Origin: G965200765 sp965203865
Lineage (GTDB): Bacteria > Pseudomonadota > Gammaproteobacteria > Arenicellales > JAJDZL01
Assembly (NCBI GenBank): GCA_965203865.1
Contig: OZ241916.1
Span: 930,001 to 994,000 of the forward strand
Length of the DNA: 64,000 nt
Direction: 5' to 3'
Part shown: in pieces, positions 44,209 through 52,801 of the stretch
Layout of the letters: the number at the start of each line of letters is the position of its first letter
Numbering within the stretch: position 1 is the stretch's first letter
Notes under the pieces: generated by a model
Database searches by the model: none
Told to the model about the DNA's origin: nothing
What the model saw: the letters and a program-made list of their open reading frames with translations, nothing else
Translations under genes and position numbers: made by a program

Positions 44209-45891
44209 AAACAGGCCGAATAGAATCACTACCGTTGCCACCATAGCATCTACTGTCCAGGTTTTAGCCAAACTGGAATTTTCACCAGTGCTTTCATTAA
44301 GTATGCGTGCGACCAGATTTACGGAAGAGGTCAGTATTCTGTAAACGAACTGCAAGGTGAGCGACACTCTGTCGGCGCTCCATCTGTAAAGCTTCGGAAA
44401 CCCCATGCGGTAAACCCACTCTGCATCAATATTCGTACTCCGAAGTTCTGGAGGATAAATGCCCGATAGCTTCAGCCAGACGAATGCCAGTGCTGAAAAG
44501 AGCAGTAGTTGAATTTGGGCCAGAACATGCGAAGTATCATAAGCACTGTAATTCGTCTCGTAGGGCAAGTGGGTGTAAAGCAGTTCTGGGAAAATACCGA
44601 TTCCTATGCACAAAGCTGCTGCGATTCCCATGGCAATCAGCATGCTTGTCGGCGCTTCTTTTACACGAATGCCGGAATCATGCGCAAAGAATGCGAAGAA
44701 AGGAATCTTGATTCCAGCGTGATGAAACACGCCGGCAGATGCGAACAACAAGGCGATCCATACAATGGTATGACCTTCATTCAAAGCAGCAGACATGATC
44801 ATTGACTTGCTCACAAATCCGCTAAATAAGGGAAACGCTGAAATTGATGCTGCTCCAACAATGCAGAATACTGTTGTTTTCGGCATTGACTTGTACAAGC
44901 CGCCCAGGTCAGAGCCGTTCATTTTGCCGGTTCTGTACAGGACAGCTCCCATTGACATCATCAACAGCCCCTTGAATATTACGTCGTTGAACGCATGAGC
45001 AATTGCACCGTTGATGGCCAGCTCGGTTCCGATTCCGATTCCACAAACCATGAATCCAATCTGGTTGATCATGCTATATCCCAGCACTCGTCTGAGATCG
45101 TTTTCGATCACAGCATAGAAAATCGGGAAGCAAGTCATTACGGCGCCAATGTAAATCAGTACCTCTGTTCCCGCATATGCGCGGGCGAGGGCGTATACAG
45201 CAACTTTGGTTGTGAAGGCACTCAAGAACACCGTACCCGCCGGAGTGGATTCCGGGTAGACATCCGGTAGCCAGTTGTGGAGCAGAGGAAATACACACTT
45301 GATTCCGAACGCCAAAAAGATTAAATAGGATGCTACATCAGACAAGCCGATATAAGTAAACTCTATACTGCCAGTCTGCAGGGTATGAATCACTGCGCCG
45401 CAGGAAAGCATCAATCCGGAAGCGATTTGAATGATCAGGTAGCGAAGTGCTGCGCGTGATGAAGCGGGAGTTTTTCGAGCCAGTATCAGGTAAGTAGAAC
45501 CAAATGCCATCAACTCCCAGAACGTAAACAGGGTGATCATGTCCCCGCTAAAAACGGCGCCAATGGCGGCACCGGCATAGGAAAGAGCGGTGGCGCACTG
45601 CCTGGGTTCTTTTACGTACCAGGCAAAAATAGTTCCAAAGAATGCAGCGATATGAAAAACATATGCAAACACCAAGCTCAACTGATCTTGTCTGAACAGT
45701 ATCAGTTCGATCCCGACAATAGACAGTGTGATTACAGATTCGTCGTTGTGTACAAAGACTAGTAGCAGTGCACTAATTACCGGTACGACCACGCACCACA
45801 AGGAAAGCCATCGGCCGCGCAGGAACAGTGCAATAACAGCGCCAGCAAAGAAAACGGCAAACGGTGGAATTTCAGCTATCAGTGCCATCAT
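44182..45891 (-). CDS. Mrp/Mnh antiporter D-type (NuoM/L-like) subunit, third copy
   Basis: 569 residues, about 14 or more membrane segments. The proton-channel family core is GAAIGAVFSGDMITLFTFWE and AFGIKCVFPLLHNWLPDVYP, with a buried lysine in each half. It is longer than the two upstream D-type proteins by a C-terminal extension ending in a last membrane helix. It probably translocates protons within the antiporter complex. It is the last gene of the operon and overlaps dnaQ convergently by 27 bases. Confidence 0.88.
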   Translation of the reverse strand: MMALIAEIPPFAVFFAGAVIALFLRGRWLSLWCVVVPVISALLLVFVHNDESVITLSIVGIELILFRQDQLSLVFAYVFHIAAFFGTIFAWYVKEPRQCATALSYAGAAIGAVFSGDMITLFTFWELMAFGSTYLILARKTPASSRAALRYLIIQIASGLMLSCGAVIHTLQTGSIEFTYIGLSDVASYLIFLAFGIKCVFPLLHNWLPDVYPESTPAGTVFLSAFTTKVAVYALARAYAGTEVLIYIGAVMTCFPIFYAVIENDLRRVLGYSMINQIGFMVCGIGIGTELAINGAIAHAFNDVIFKGLLMMSMGAVLYRTGKMNGSDLGGLYKSMPKTTVFCIVGAASISAFPLFSGFVSKSMIMSAALNEGHTIVWIALLFASAGVFHHAGIKIPFFAFFAHDSGIRVKEAPTSMLIAMGIAAALCIGIGIFPELLYTHLPYETNYSAYDTSHVLAQIQLLLFSALAFVWLKLSGIYPPELRSTNIDAEWVYRMGFPKLYRWSADRVSLTLQFVYRILTSSVNLVARILNESTGENSSLAKTWTVDAMVATVVILFGLFLIYLYYIF

Positions 45892-46132
45892 AGTATTTTT
45901 CGCTACGCATCAAAAAATTCCGCATGTACTTCGCGACTACAACAAGAACAACACAAGCAACAAATCCGAACACGCAGTAGAAAAATGGAAGCCATTCCCA
46001 AGGGTGCTCATAGTGTCGGTGTAAAACAAGGTCCAGAATCAGTGCAATGCCACAGATTGCGTAGAACCAGGTCAAGATTCGTCGAAGGCCGGTCTGTCTG
46101 TTTGCTTTGTTGTTTTCGGGTTGAGCGTTCAT
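45872..46132 (-). CDS. Small two-helix membrane protein of the antiporter operon
   Basis: 86 residues from ATG at 46132 (MNAQPENNKAN); a longer frame enters the upstream gene. Two hydrophobic segments (LTWFYAICGIALILDLVL and FFYCVFGFVACVVLVVVAKY) are joined by a short loop, with a basic N terminus. No family name is known to me. It overlaps the next D-type gene by 20 bases, which suggests coupled translation and a role as an accessory subunit. Confidence 0.75.
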   Translation of the reverse strand: MNAQPENNKANRQTGLRRILTWFYAICGIALILDLVLHRHYEHPWEWLPFFYCVFGFVACVVLVVVAKYMRNFLMRSEKYYDGTDS

Positions 46133-46139
46133 TGATCCT

Positions 46140-47627
46140 CTATAGCCTCGGTATGCCAACAATGCTTTCAATGAGAAAAAATGCAAAGTCCGGTGCAAAG
46201 AATAGCACTATGCAACCCGCCGCAGTGATTAGCAGTGCGATGAGAATGGGCAAGGGTGCCTCAGTGATTTCGGCGGCGGGTTCCACAGGCTTGGATGGAA
46301 AATAGGCGCGTATGGCAATCGGAAGCAAGTACCCTATACTCAGCAAGGTACCTGTGAGCATGGCAGTAAGTGTTATCCAATCATGCGCATGCGACACCCC
46401 CTGAAGAAGAAACCACTTGCTCCACATTGTTCCTGTGGGCGGTGCGCCTATGATTCCAATCGTTGCAATAATAAAAGCTGCCATTGTAATCGGCATTCGG
46501 CGACCGATGCCCTGCAACTGGCTCACTTCGGTTTTATGAGTTGCCACCATGATCGCACCGGCGCAAAAGAACAGGGTGATTTTTGAAAATCCGTGCATCA
46601 GCATGTGGGTGCTACCGCCAATGATTCCCCAAATATTGGGAGTTACTGAGCCAAGTACTATGTAAGACAGTTGGCCGATAGTGGAGTAGGCCAAACGCGC
46701 TTTGAGATTGTCCTTGCGAAGCGCAATGATTCCGGTGGCGACAATTGTGAACGCTGCAATATACGCAATAAAAGCGTGAACGGGCAGTTGCGCTACCAGC
46801 TCAACCCCGAACAGGTAGATTACAATTTTGAGAATTGCAAAAACCCCGGCCTTGACTACTGCCACTGCATGAAGCAAGGCGCTTACAGGAGTTGGTGCAA
46901 CCATCGCAGAGGGAAGCCAGCGATGAAAAGGCATGAGCGCGGCTTTGCCAATGCCGAATACGTAAAGCAAAAGCAGAATGCTTAACTTGTTTTCGTCCAG
47001 TACACTCTCAAATACTCCATTAACAGTAAAGTCAACGGTTCCTGTAATCGTCCAGGTCCAAATTACCGCAAGCAGCAGCATGCTGATTGATGTACCAAGT
47101 AGCATAAACAGATAGATTCGGCCGGCGCGCTTGGCCTTTTCGTCTCCGTGATGCGTGACCAATGGGAACGTTGTCAATGTGAGAATTTCGTAAAACAGGA
47201 ACAGGGTGAATCCGTTCGCTGCCATTGCCACTCCCATTGCGCTGGACATTGCAATTGCGAAAAAAGCATAGAACCTGGTTTGGTTTTTTTCGTGATGCCC
47301 GCGCATGTATCCGATGGAGTAGATGGAAGTTACAATCCACAGGAAACTGGCCATCAGCGCAAACAGCATCCCAAGCGGTTCCAGTGCAAGCGACAGCGTA
47401 ACGTCTGTAAACGGTTCAAGAATTATCAGTCTTGGAACACGCCCCTCGCTAACCGCAGGATACAGAGAAACTACCAGAAAAAAAGTGATTACAGCCGTGG
47501 CGATAGAAACAGCTTCGCGATAATTTGGCTTTCGGTCAAGCAGACAAATGAATATCGCACCCGCAATCGGTACGAGAATTGCCAGTGCCATGATGTAATG
47601 GGCAACAGTGTAATGTGCAACAATCAC
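46140..47627 (-). CDS. mnhD: Mrp/Mnh antiporter D-type subunit, second copy
   Basis: 495 residues, polytopic. It has ANGFTLFLFYEILTLTTFPL and KAALMPFHRWLPSAMVAPTP, with the glutamate and lysine of the proton path. Its ATG overlaps the stop of the upstream D gene by four bases. The D-type subunits are related to NuoM/NuoN of complex I. Confidence 0.9.
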   Translation of the reverse strand: MIVAHYTVAHYIMALAILVPIAGAIFICLLDRKPNYREAVSIATAVITFFLVVSLYPAVSEGRVPRLIILEPFTDVTLSLALEPLGMLFALMASFLWIVTSIYSIGYMRGHHEKNQTRFYAFFAIAMSSAMGVAMAANGFTLFLFYEILTLTTFPLVTHHGDEKAKRAGRIYLFMLLGTSISMLLLAVIWTWTITGTVDFTVNGVFESVLDENKLSILLLLYVFGIGKAALMPFHRWLPSAMVAPTPVSALLHAVAVVKAGVFAILKIVIYLFGVELVAQLPVHAFIAYIAAFTIVATGIIALRKDNLKARLAYSTIGQLSYIVLGSVTPNIWGIIGGSTHMLMHGFSKITLFFCAGAIMVATHKTEVSQLQGIGRRMPITMAAFIIATIGIIGAPPTGTMWSKWFLLQGVSHAHDWITLTAMLTGTLLSIGYLLPIAIRAYFPSKPVEPAAEITEAPLPILIALLITAAGCIVLFFAPDFAFFLIESIVGIPRL

Positions 47628-49105
47628 GATGATATTCCCAGTATTGCATTCACCGCTCTGATTGCCTGTTCACCGGTGAATTGTGCGCTGATCCCAAAGT
47701 AGATATTGGCAATGATCAGTATCCAAACAGGAATTAGCATGGACAAGGGGGCTTCGTCTCTGTTTATTTTTGCCTCAAGGTCTATTCTGAAGTAGGCGAG
47801 TTCCACAACTTTCCACACGTAAGCTGCTGTCACCAAGGAGCCTGCAAGAACAATCACCGCTAGCCAAACCATGCGAATTTCAAGGGCTGCAGTAACCAGA
47901 TACCATTTACTGATGAACCCGGTTGTGCCTGGTACTCCGACCAGGCTCAAGCCACCAATCAGAATTGCTGCTGTGGTCCATGGCATCTTTCGTCCCATAT
48001 TACTGAGAGACGAAAGGGTGGTCATTCCGGTTTTAAATGCCAGGCAACCAATTGCCATGAAAATTGCAGTCTTCATAAGTGCATGATTGAACAAGTGCAG
48101 AAACGACGCTGCAATTCCGGCGTTGGTTGCAAGTCCGATACCGATTGCCATATATCCGACTTGTGCAATACTGGAATATGCAAACAAGCGCTTCAAGTCA
48201 ATCTGATAAAACGCAATAACAGAGGCTGTAATTGCCCCGAGCACTCCTATGCCAAGTATGATGGTATGTACTGCCGGCGTTGCCGTGAAATAAGTTTCCG
48301 GAAATATCGTAAAAATCATCCGCGCAAATACGTACACGGCAGCCTTTGTTGATGTGCCTGCCAAGAAAGCGGATATTGCATGTGGCGCGTATTTGTAGGC
48401 GTTCGGCAGCCAGGAGTGCAGGGGAAACATCGCAATTTTTATGGCGAGACCTGCAACCACAAATCCAAATGCTACGAGTACCGTTCGCCTGCCCTCCAAT
48501 AGAGGCAGTCTTTGCACCAGGTCGAACATGTTCAAGGTGCCGGTAACGGAATACAGCAACCCGATCCCAATCAGGAAGAAAGTCGCCGCAATGGTTCCCA
48601 TAATCAGGTAGCGAAGTGAAGCCGTGAGACTTCGCCTGTGCGGACCCATGCTGATCATTACATACGAGGCCAGCGATGAAATCTCCAGAAAGACAAATAC
48701 ATTGAACACATCGCCGGAAATCGTAATGCCGGACAATCCGGTGAAGCATAGCATCCATGCTGTGTACAACCAGGTTCGCTGTTCTTCGGGAACCTCGGAG
48801 TTTATGCTTCGGCCAGCATAAAGAATACTGATAAAGTAGACAATGCTGATAACGAGCAGCACAAAGGAGTTTGCACTGTCAATGCGGTATTCAATCCCCC
48901 ATGGTGCATCCCAGCCGCCAAGAGAGTAAAAAATTGTTCCGTTGTTTACAACTTCGATTAGCAGTGCAATGGAAATTATGGTGCAAAGAGCACCGACAAT
49001 TGCTGCGATTAGCCAGGTCAGCTGATACTTGCGGAACACCACACTCAGTGGCGCCGCGACAAGCGGTATGACAATTTGCAATGCACTAAGATGGTAGGAC
49101 AGCAT
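47624..49105 (-). CDS. mnhD: Mrp/Mnh antiporter subunit D, first copy
   Basis: 493 residues, about 14 membrane segments. SGDVFNVFVFLEISSLASYV and LAIKIAMFPLHSWLPNAYKY carry the channel glutamate and lysine. This copy directly follows mnhC, the usual place of the true D subunit. Its start overlaps the mnhC stop by one base. Confidence 0.93.
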   Translation of the reverse strand: MLSYHLSALQIVIPLVAAPLSVVFRKYQLTWLIAAIVGALCTIISIALLIEVVNNGTIFYSLGGWDAPWGIEYRIDSANSFVLLVISIVYFISILYAGRSINSEVPEEQRTWLYTAWMLCFTGLSGITISGDVFNVFVFLEISSLASYVMISMGPHRRSLTASLRYLIMGTIAATFFLIGIGLLYSVTGTLNMFDLVQRLPLLEGRRTVLVAFGFVVAGLAIKIAMFPLHSWLPNAYKYAPHAISAFLAGTSTKAAVYVFARMIFTIFPETYFTATPAVHTIILGIGVLGAITASVIAFYQIDLKRLFAYSSIAQVGYMAIGIGLATNAGIAASFLHLFNHALMKTAIFMAIGCLAFKTGMTTLSSLSNMGRKMPWTTAAILIGGLSLVGVPGTTGFISKWYLVTAALEIRMVWLAVIVLAGSLVTAAYVWKVVELAYFRIDLEAKINRDEAPLSMLIPVWILIIANIYFGISAQFTGEQAIRAVNAILGISS

Positions 49106-49458
49106 TACTCTGTGCTATCTTTTTTTAGAACATCGTAGTCGTCAACCGTACCGAAAGCAGTACGGATTCGAATAATGATTGCGAGTCCCAGAGCTGTGGT
49201 TGCAACACCGACAACAATCGCTGTAAGGATTAATACGTGGGGTAACGGATTGGAATAGACTTCCGGCTCGCCAGTCAGGATTGGCGCGGTTCCGCCACTT
49301 ACTTTTCCGATGCTGATATACAGCACGAATACTGATGTTTGAAAAATATTCAGCCCAATGATTTTCTTGACAAAGTTGTTTGTTGCGATCACAACATACA
49401 GTCCTGTCATCATCAGGGCGACAACAATTCCGTAGTTGAGAAGGCTTATTTCAAACAT
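49105..49458 (-). CDS. mnhC: Na+/H+ antiporter subunit C (NuoK-like)
   Basis: 117 residues, three membrane helices, NuoK-like: NFVKKIIGLNIFQTSVFVLY carries the conserved region of the family. It ends with a charged tail. It lies between mnhB and mnhD, the standard order. Confidence 0.93.
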   Translation of the reverse strand: MFEISLLNYGIVVALMMTGLYVVIATNNFVKKIIGLNIFQTSVFVLYISIGKVSGGTAPILTGEPEVYSNPLPHVLILTAIVVGVATTALGLAIIIRIRTAFGTVDDYDVLKKDSTE

Positions 49459-49471
49459 TGTATTGGCCGGG

Positions 49472-49909
49472 CTAGCTCGGCTCGGAGGAGTCGGTATGCT
49501 TGTACATTGAATAGCTGTAGAAAAGGGTGACCATTACAGAAGCTACTGTTAGCCCGACACCGGCCTCTACGAAAATTATTGCGAATTTTTGACCCGAAAC
49601 TGGTGTTGGCAGTAAAACACTATAGTTCAGGAATTCGCCGCCCAGGAACATTCCGGCTATTCCGATGAACACATAGATCAAGACACCCGTAGCTGCGAGT
49701 ACATGCACAACAGCCGGGGGAACTACTTTCATGGCGGCGTCTTTGCCGAATATGATGCCGTACAAAATCAAGCCGGCGCCAAAAATAACGCCATTTTGAA
49801 ATCCGCCGCCCGGTCCGTATTCAGCATGAAAGAGCACGTATAGCGAGAAGACCAGAATAAATGGCATCAGTAGTTTCGCAATCAGATGCAGAATTGGATG
49901 ATGCTGCAT
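49472..49909 (-). CDS. mnhB: Na+/H+ antiporter subunit B (MnhB domain)
   Basis: 145 residues, four membrane segments. FHAEYGPGGGFQNGVIFGAG is the family signature. In split-MrpA clusters this follows a DUF4040 protein, as it does here. Confidence 0.92.
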   Translation of the reverse strand: MQHHPILHLIAKLLMPFILVFSLYVLFHAEYGPGGGFQNGVIFGAGLILYGIIFGKDAAMKVVPPAVVHVLAATGVLIYVFIGIAGMFLGGEFLNYSVLLPTPVSGQKFAIIFVEAGVGLTVASVMVTLFYSYSMYKHTDSSEPS

Positions 49910-49910
49910 T

Positions 49911-50420
49911 CTACTGGTCCTGCTGGTTATTTTTGCGACGTTGCACTAGCAGCGCGACCACGCCGATGCCTGCCGTAAATATGACTACGACTTCACCTAG
50001 CGTGTCGTATCCCCTGTAGCTGGCTAACACTGCGGTTACCACATTCGGAGATCCTGTTTCAGACAATGCCACCGACAGGTATGTTGGTGCAACATGCAGA
50101 TTGGCTGGCGCATTCGGGTCCGTGTAAATGGGCATATCAGAAATTCCGTAGATCAGAGCAACTCCCACAACGACTACGACGCATAGTGCAAGTATCGGAT
50201 GCTGGTGTTCCGAAATTTCAACGCGTGTGCCAGTCAGCGAAAGAGCACTTAGCATGAGTATCGTGGAAATACAGGTTCCGACAGCGGCTTCTGTCAGTGC
50301 CACGTCCACAGCGTCCAGCAAGACGAACAGTATTGCGGATAATGCGCTGTAAATGCTGTACAGCATCACAGAAGCAAACAGGCGCTTGAGCCGGGCAACC
50401 GCTAGCGCAGCGGCTACCAT
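49911..50420 (-). CDS. DUF4040-type antiporter subunit (equivalent of the MrpA C-terminal part)
   Basis: 169 residues. LFVLLDAVDVALTEAAVGTC is the DUF4040 core, which in full-length MrpA lies in its C-terminal region and in energy-converting hydrogenases forms a NuoJ-like subunit. The C-terminal half (SYRGYDTLGEVVVIFTAGIG) matches the segment that follows in MrpA. The large NuoL-like MrpA N-terminal part is not fused to it. Confidence 0.85.
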   Translation of the reverse strand: MVAAALAVARLKRLFASVMLYSIYSALSAILFVLLDAVDVALTEAAVGTCISTILMLSALSLTGTRVEISEHQHPILALCVVVVVGVALIYGISDMPIYTDPNAPANLHVAPTYLSVALSETGSPNVVTAVLASYRGYDTLGEVVVIFTAGIGVVALLVQRRKNNQQDQ

Positions 50421-50446
50421 CAGTACAAGAATTGCAATGTTAAAAA

Positions 50447-50773
50447 CTAGTTCGATGACTTGGTTCCCGTGTTTGCAGGAGTGGGTGACAGCCCGCCGTG
50501 TATCGCAGCCTTCGCAAGTGCATGGGATGAAGTGGGGCTAGTAATCAGCAGAAACATCAGAGTCAAAAAAAGCTTGACCAGAGGAGCACCCCAGGATGCT
50601 TGAAGTGCAAGCCCTGCTACAATCAATCCAATGCCGGCAGTATCAGTAATTCCGGCTGCGTGCATTCGGGTAAAAAAATCCGGAAATCGAAGTATGCCGA
50701 TTGTGCCTGCAATGACAAACAGTCCACCGGTTGCAAGAAGTATATTGCTAATGACAGTAAGCAGAATATCCAT
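50447..50773 (-). CDS. mnhG: Na+/H+ antiporter subunit G
   Basis: About 108 residues from ATG at 50773, which shares bases with the stop of mnhF (TAATG). LRFPDFFTRMHAAGITDTAG is the family motif, with three membrane helices. Confidence 0.92.
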   Translation of the reverse strand: MDILLTVISNILLATGGLFVIAGTIGILRFPDFFTRMHAAGITDTAGIGLIVAGLALQASWGAPLVKLFLTLMFLLITSPTSSHALAKAAIHGGLSPTPANTGTKSSN

Positions 50774-51063
50774 TAGCGTTTCTCGTCTTCCGGTTGTTCT
50801 CCTACATGGCCCAAGTCGCCATATTCGAAGTACTTGAGAACGGCAATCACGACAATAAAGTTGCACAATGCATATACAAGTGCAATATCCAGAAAATCAG
50901 GTCGGTCCGTCATAAAGCCGTATATGGCAATGACGATGACGGTTTTTGTTCCGAAGTTGTTGATTGCCAGCAGTCGGTCGTAAATAGTTGGACCCAAAAA
51001 CGCTCTGACCATCAGAAGTGCCATTCCTACCAGAATTGCGCACATTACAGCTGCAATGACCAT
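50773..51063 (-). CDS. mnhF: Na+/H+ antiporter subunit F
   Basis: 96 residues, three membrane helices. ALLMVRAFLGPTIYDRLLAI and FLDIALVYALCNFIVVIAVL are typical of MrpF. Its start touches the mnhE stop, and a one-base overlap with mnhG follows. Confidence 0.92.
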   Translation of the reverse strand: MVIAAVMCAILVGMALLMVRAFLGPTIYDRLLAINNFGTKTVIVIAIYGFMTDRPDFLDIALVYALCNFIVVIAVLKYFEYGDLGHVGEQPEDEKR

Positions 51064-51578
51064 TAAATGGGCTCCTGTTTTGAATGAATGATTACGGATC
51101 GCACTTTTCTTTCCATTTCTCCTGTTGCAAGTTCTTCGGCGCTATCGGCGTTCAGTGCATGAATATTCAGATAATTGTCTCCGACTTCCATGGTAAGTGT
51201 ACCGGGTGTCAGGGTGATTGAATTTGCAAAAATTACCCGTTCCATGTCAGACATGTCCTCGGTGGATACGCGCAGTACACGAGGAGCCAGATTCACCTTC
51301 GGGGAGAGTGCTAGTCGTGCCACTGCAATGTTCGACTGCAGAATCTTGAAAATCAACCAGCCATGAAACGGAAGAATGCGTATAGATATCAGGGGAAGAG
51401 GCTTGCCTTCGTGGTCTGCAATATCCATTCGATGAATGATGTAAATCGTGAGCAGACATGAAATAATTCCGAAAGACAACAGGAGCGGCGCCAAATAATG
51501 AGAAAGCGCCAGCCAGAAGGCAAATAGAATAATTATTGTTCCAAACTTAAATTTCATAGCAAAAATACTATAAGACAT
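51063..51578 (-). CDS. mnhE: Na+/H+ antiporter subunit E
   Basis: 171 residues, first gene of the operon. It has two or three N-terminal membrane helices, then a cytoplasmic domain with FANSITLTPGTLTMEVGDN, the MrpE signature. The promoter should lie in the 115 bases between it and the divergent methyltransferase gene at 51693. An ATG at 51557 (MKFKFGT) is an alternative start. Confidence 0.92.
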   Translation of the reverse strand: MSYSIFAMKFKFGTIIILFAFWLALSHYLAPLLLSFGIISCLLTIYIIHRMDIADHEGKPLPLISIRILPFHGWLIFKILQSNIAVARLALSPKVNLAPRVLRVSTEDMSDMERVIFANSITLTPGTLTMEVGDNYLNIHALNADSAEELATGEMERKVRSVIIHSKQEPI

Positions 51579-51692
51579 AACTTTACTATACTGATTGCAA
51601 TACCAGTACTTTGGTCAGTAGTTATCAAGAGTCTAAATTCCAATTCCTATAAATATATACTACATTGGTTTAGACGCGTAAATTACAAAGAC

Positions 51693-52787
51693 ATGAACGA
51701 GAATTCAATTTCGATGAAAGGGGGCGGCTACTACTCCCAGCATACGCAGGGTGCCAAGCATGTAGTCAATCGTGCAGGTGTGCATGTTCTGGAGCATTGT
51801 GCAAAATTGGATATTTCCGACTCGGGTCGTCCATTCACAATCGCAGATTACGGGGCTGCGGATGGGGGAACTTCTCTTGAATTGATTACTGCAATTGTAG
51901 AAAAAGTGCGGGAAAAGGCACCGAATCGGGAAATTCAGGTTGTTTACACAGATCTACCGCACAACGATTTTTCAGCTTTGTTCAAAATGCTTGACGGGCA
52001 AGTATCAGAACTGGAGAGTTATCTTAGCAGGTTCAACGGGGTATACGTCAGCGGTGCCGGTTCATCTTTCTATCAGCAGATTTTGCCAAGTTCCTCGGTT
52101 GATATCGGATTTTCTGCAACGGCGATGCACTGGTTGAGCAGTTTGCCGGGAGTTGTCACCAATCATGTTCACGCGACAGGAGCCAGCGGGGAGGAGTTGA
52201 AAAAATTCAGCGACTACGCGCAGCAGGATTGGGAGACCATTTTGCTGAACCGGGCGAAAGAACTTGCACCGGAAGGCTTGCTGGTGATGGCAAACTTCTG
52301 TATTGATGAAGAAGGCAGATATCTGGGCAACACACAAGGCGCCAACATGTTCGATATGTTTCAAAAACTTTGGAAAGAACTGGCAGATTGTGGAGTGATT
52401 ACACATGAAGAATGTCGGACAACAACTTTTCCGCAGTTCTACAAAACACTGGAACAATTTCAAAAACCATTCAACGACCCCAGCAGCCCTGTCAGTCTAG
52501 CCGGACTCAAGCTTGAAACAATCTATTCGGGTGTAACGGAATGCCCCTACCGGGCTGAATTCAATCGCACCGGTGATTCGGTTGCATTCGCGAATGAATA
52601 TGTTCCTACGCTTCGCTCCTGGAGCGAAGGTGTGTTCATGGGCGGTTTGGATTCAAGCCGGCCGCTTGCTGAAAGGCAAAGAATCGTAGAGGAGTTTTTT
52701 GAGAACTACAATTCCATGGTGCGAAAAAATCCGGAAATTCATGCAATGGATTACGTACATGTGTACATGGTTGTAAGCAAGGCTTGA
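51693..52787 (+). CDS. SABATH-like SAM-dependent carboxyl methyltransferase
   Basis: 364 residues. The N terminus MKGGGYYSQHTQGAKHVV matches the plant SABATH opening (M-x-G-G-x-G-x-x-S-Y ... Q). IADYGAADGGTSLELI is the SAM loop, VYTDLPHNDFSALF follows as in salicylate methyltransferase, and SATAMHWLSSLPGV keeps the aromatic substrate residues. Members methylate the carboxyl groups of small acids such as salicylate or jasmonate. Bacterial members are little studied. It stands alone, with the convergent amidase gene ending 14 bases away. Confidence 0.85.
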   Translation: MNENSISMKGGGYYSQHTQGAKHVVNRAGVHVLEHCAKLDISDSGRPFTIADYGAADGGTSLELITAIVEKVREKAPNREIQVVYTDLPHNDFSALFKMLDGQVSELESYLSRFNGVYVSGAGSSFYQQILPSSSVDIGFSATAMHWLSSLPGVVTNHVHATGASGEELKKFSDYAQQDWETILLNRAKELAPEGLLVMANFCIDEEGRYLGNTQGANMFDMFQKLWKELADCGVITHEECRTTTFPQFYKTLEQFQKPFNDPSSPVSLAGLKLETIYSGVTECPYRAEFNRTGDSVAFANEYVPTLRSWSEGVFMGGLDSSRPLAERQRIVEEFFENYNSMVRKNPEIHAMDYVHVYMVVSKA

Positions 52788-52801
52788 ACGCCAATACTGC
52801 T

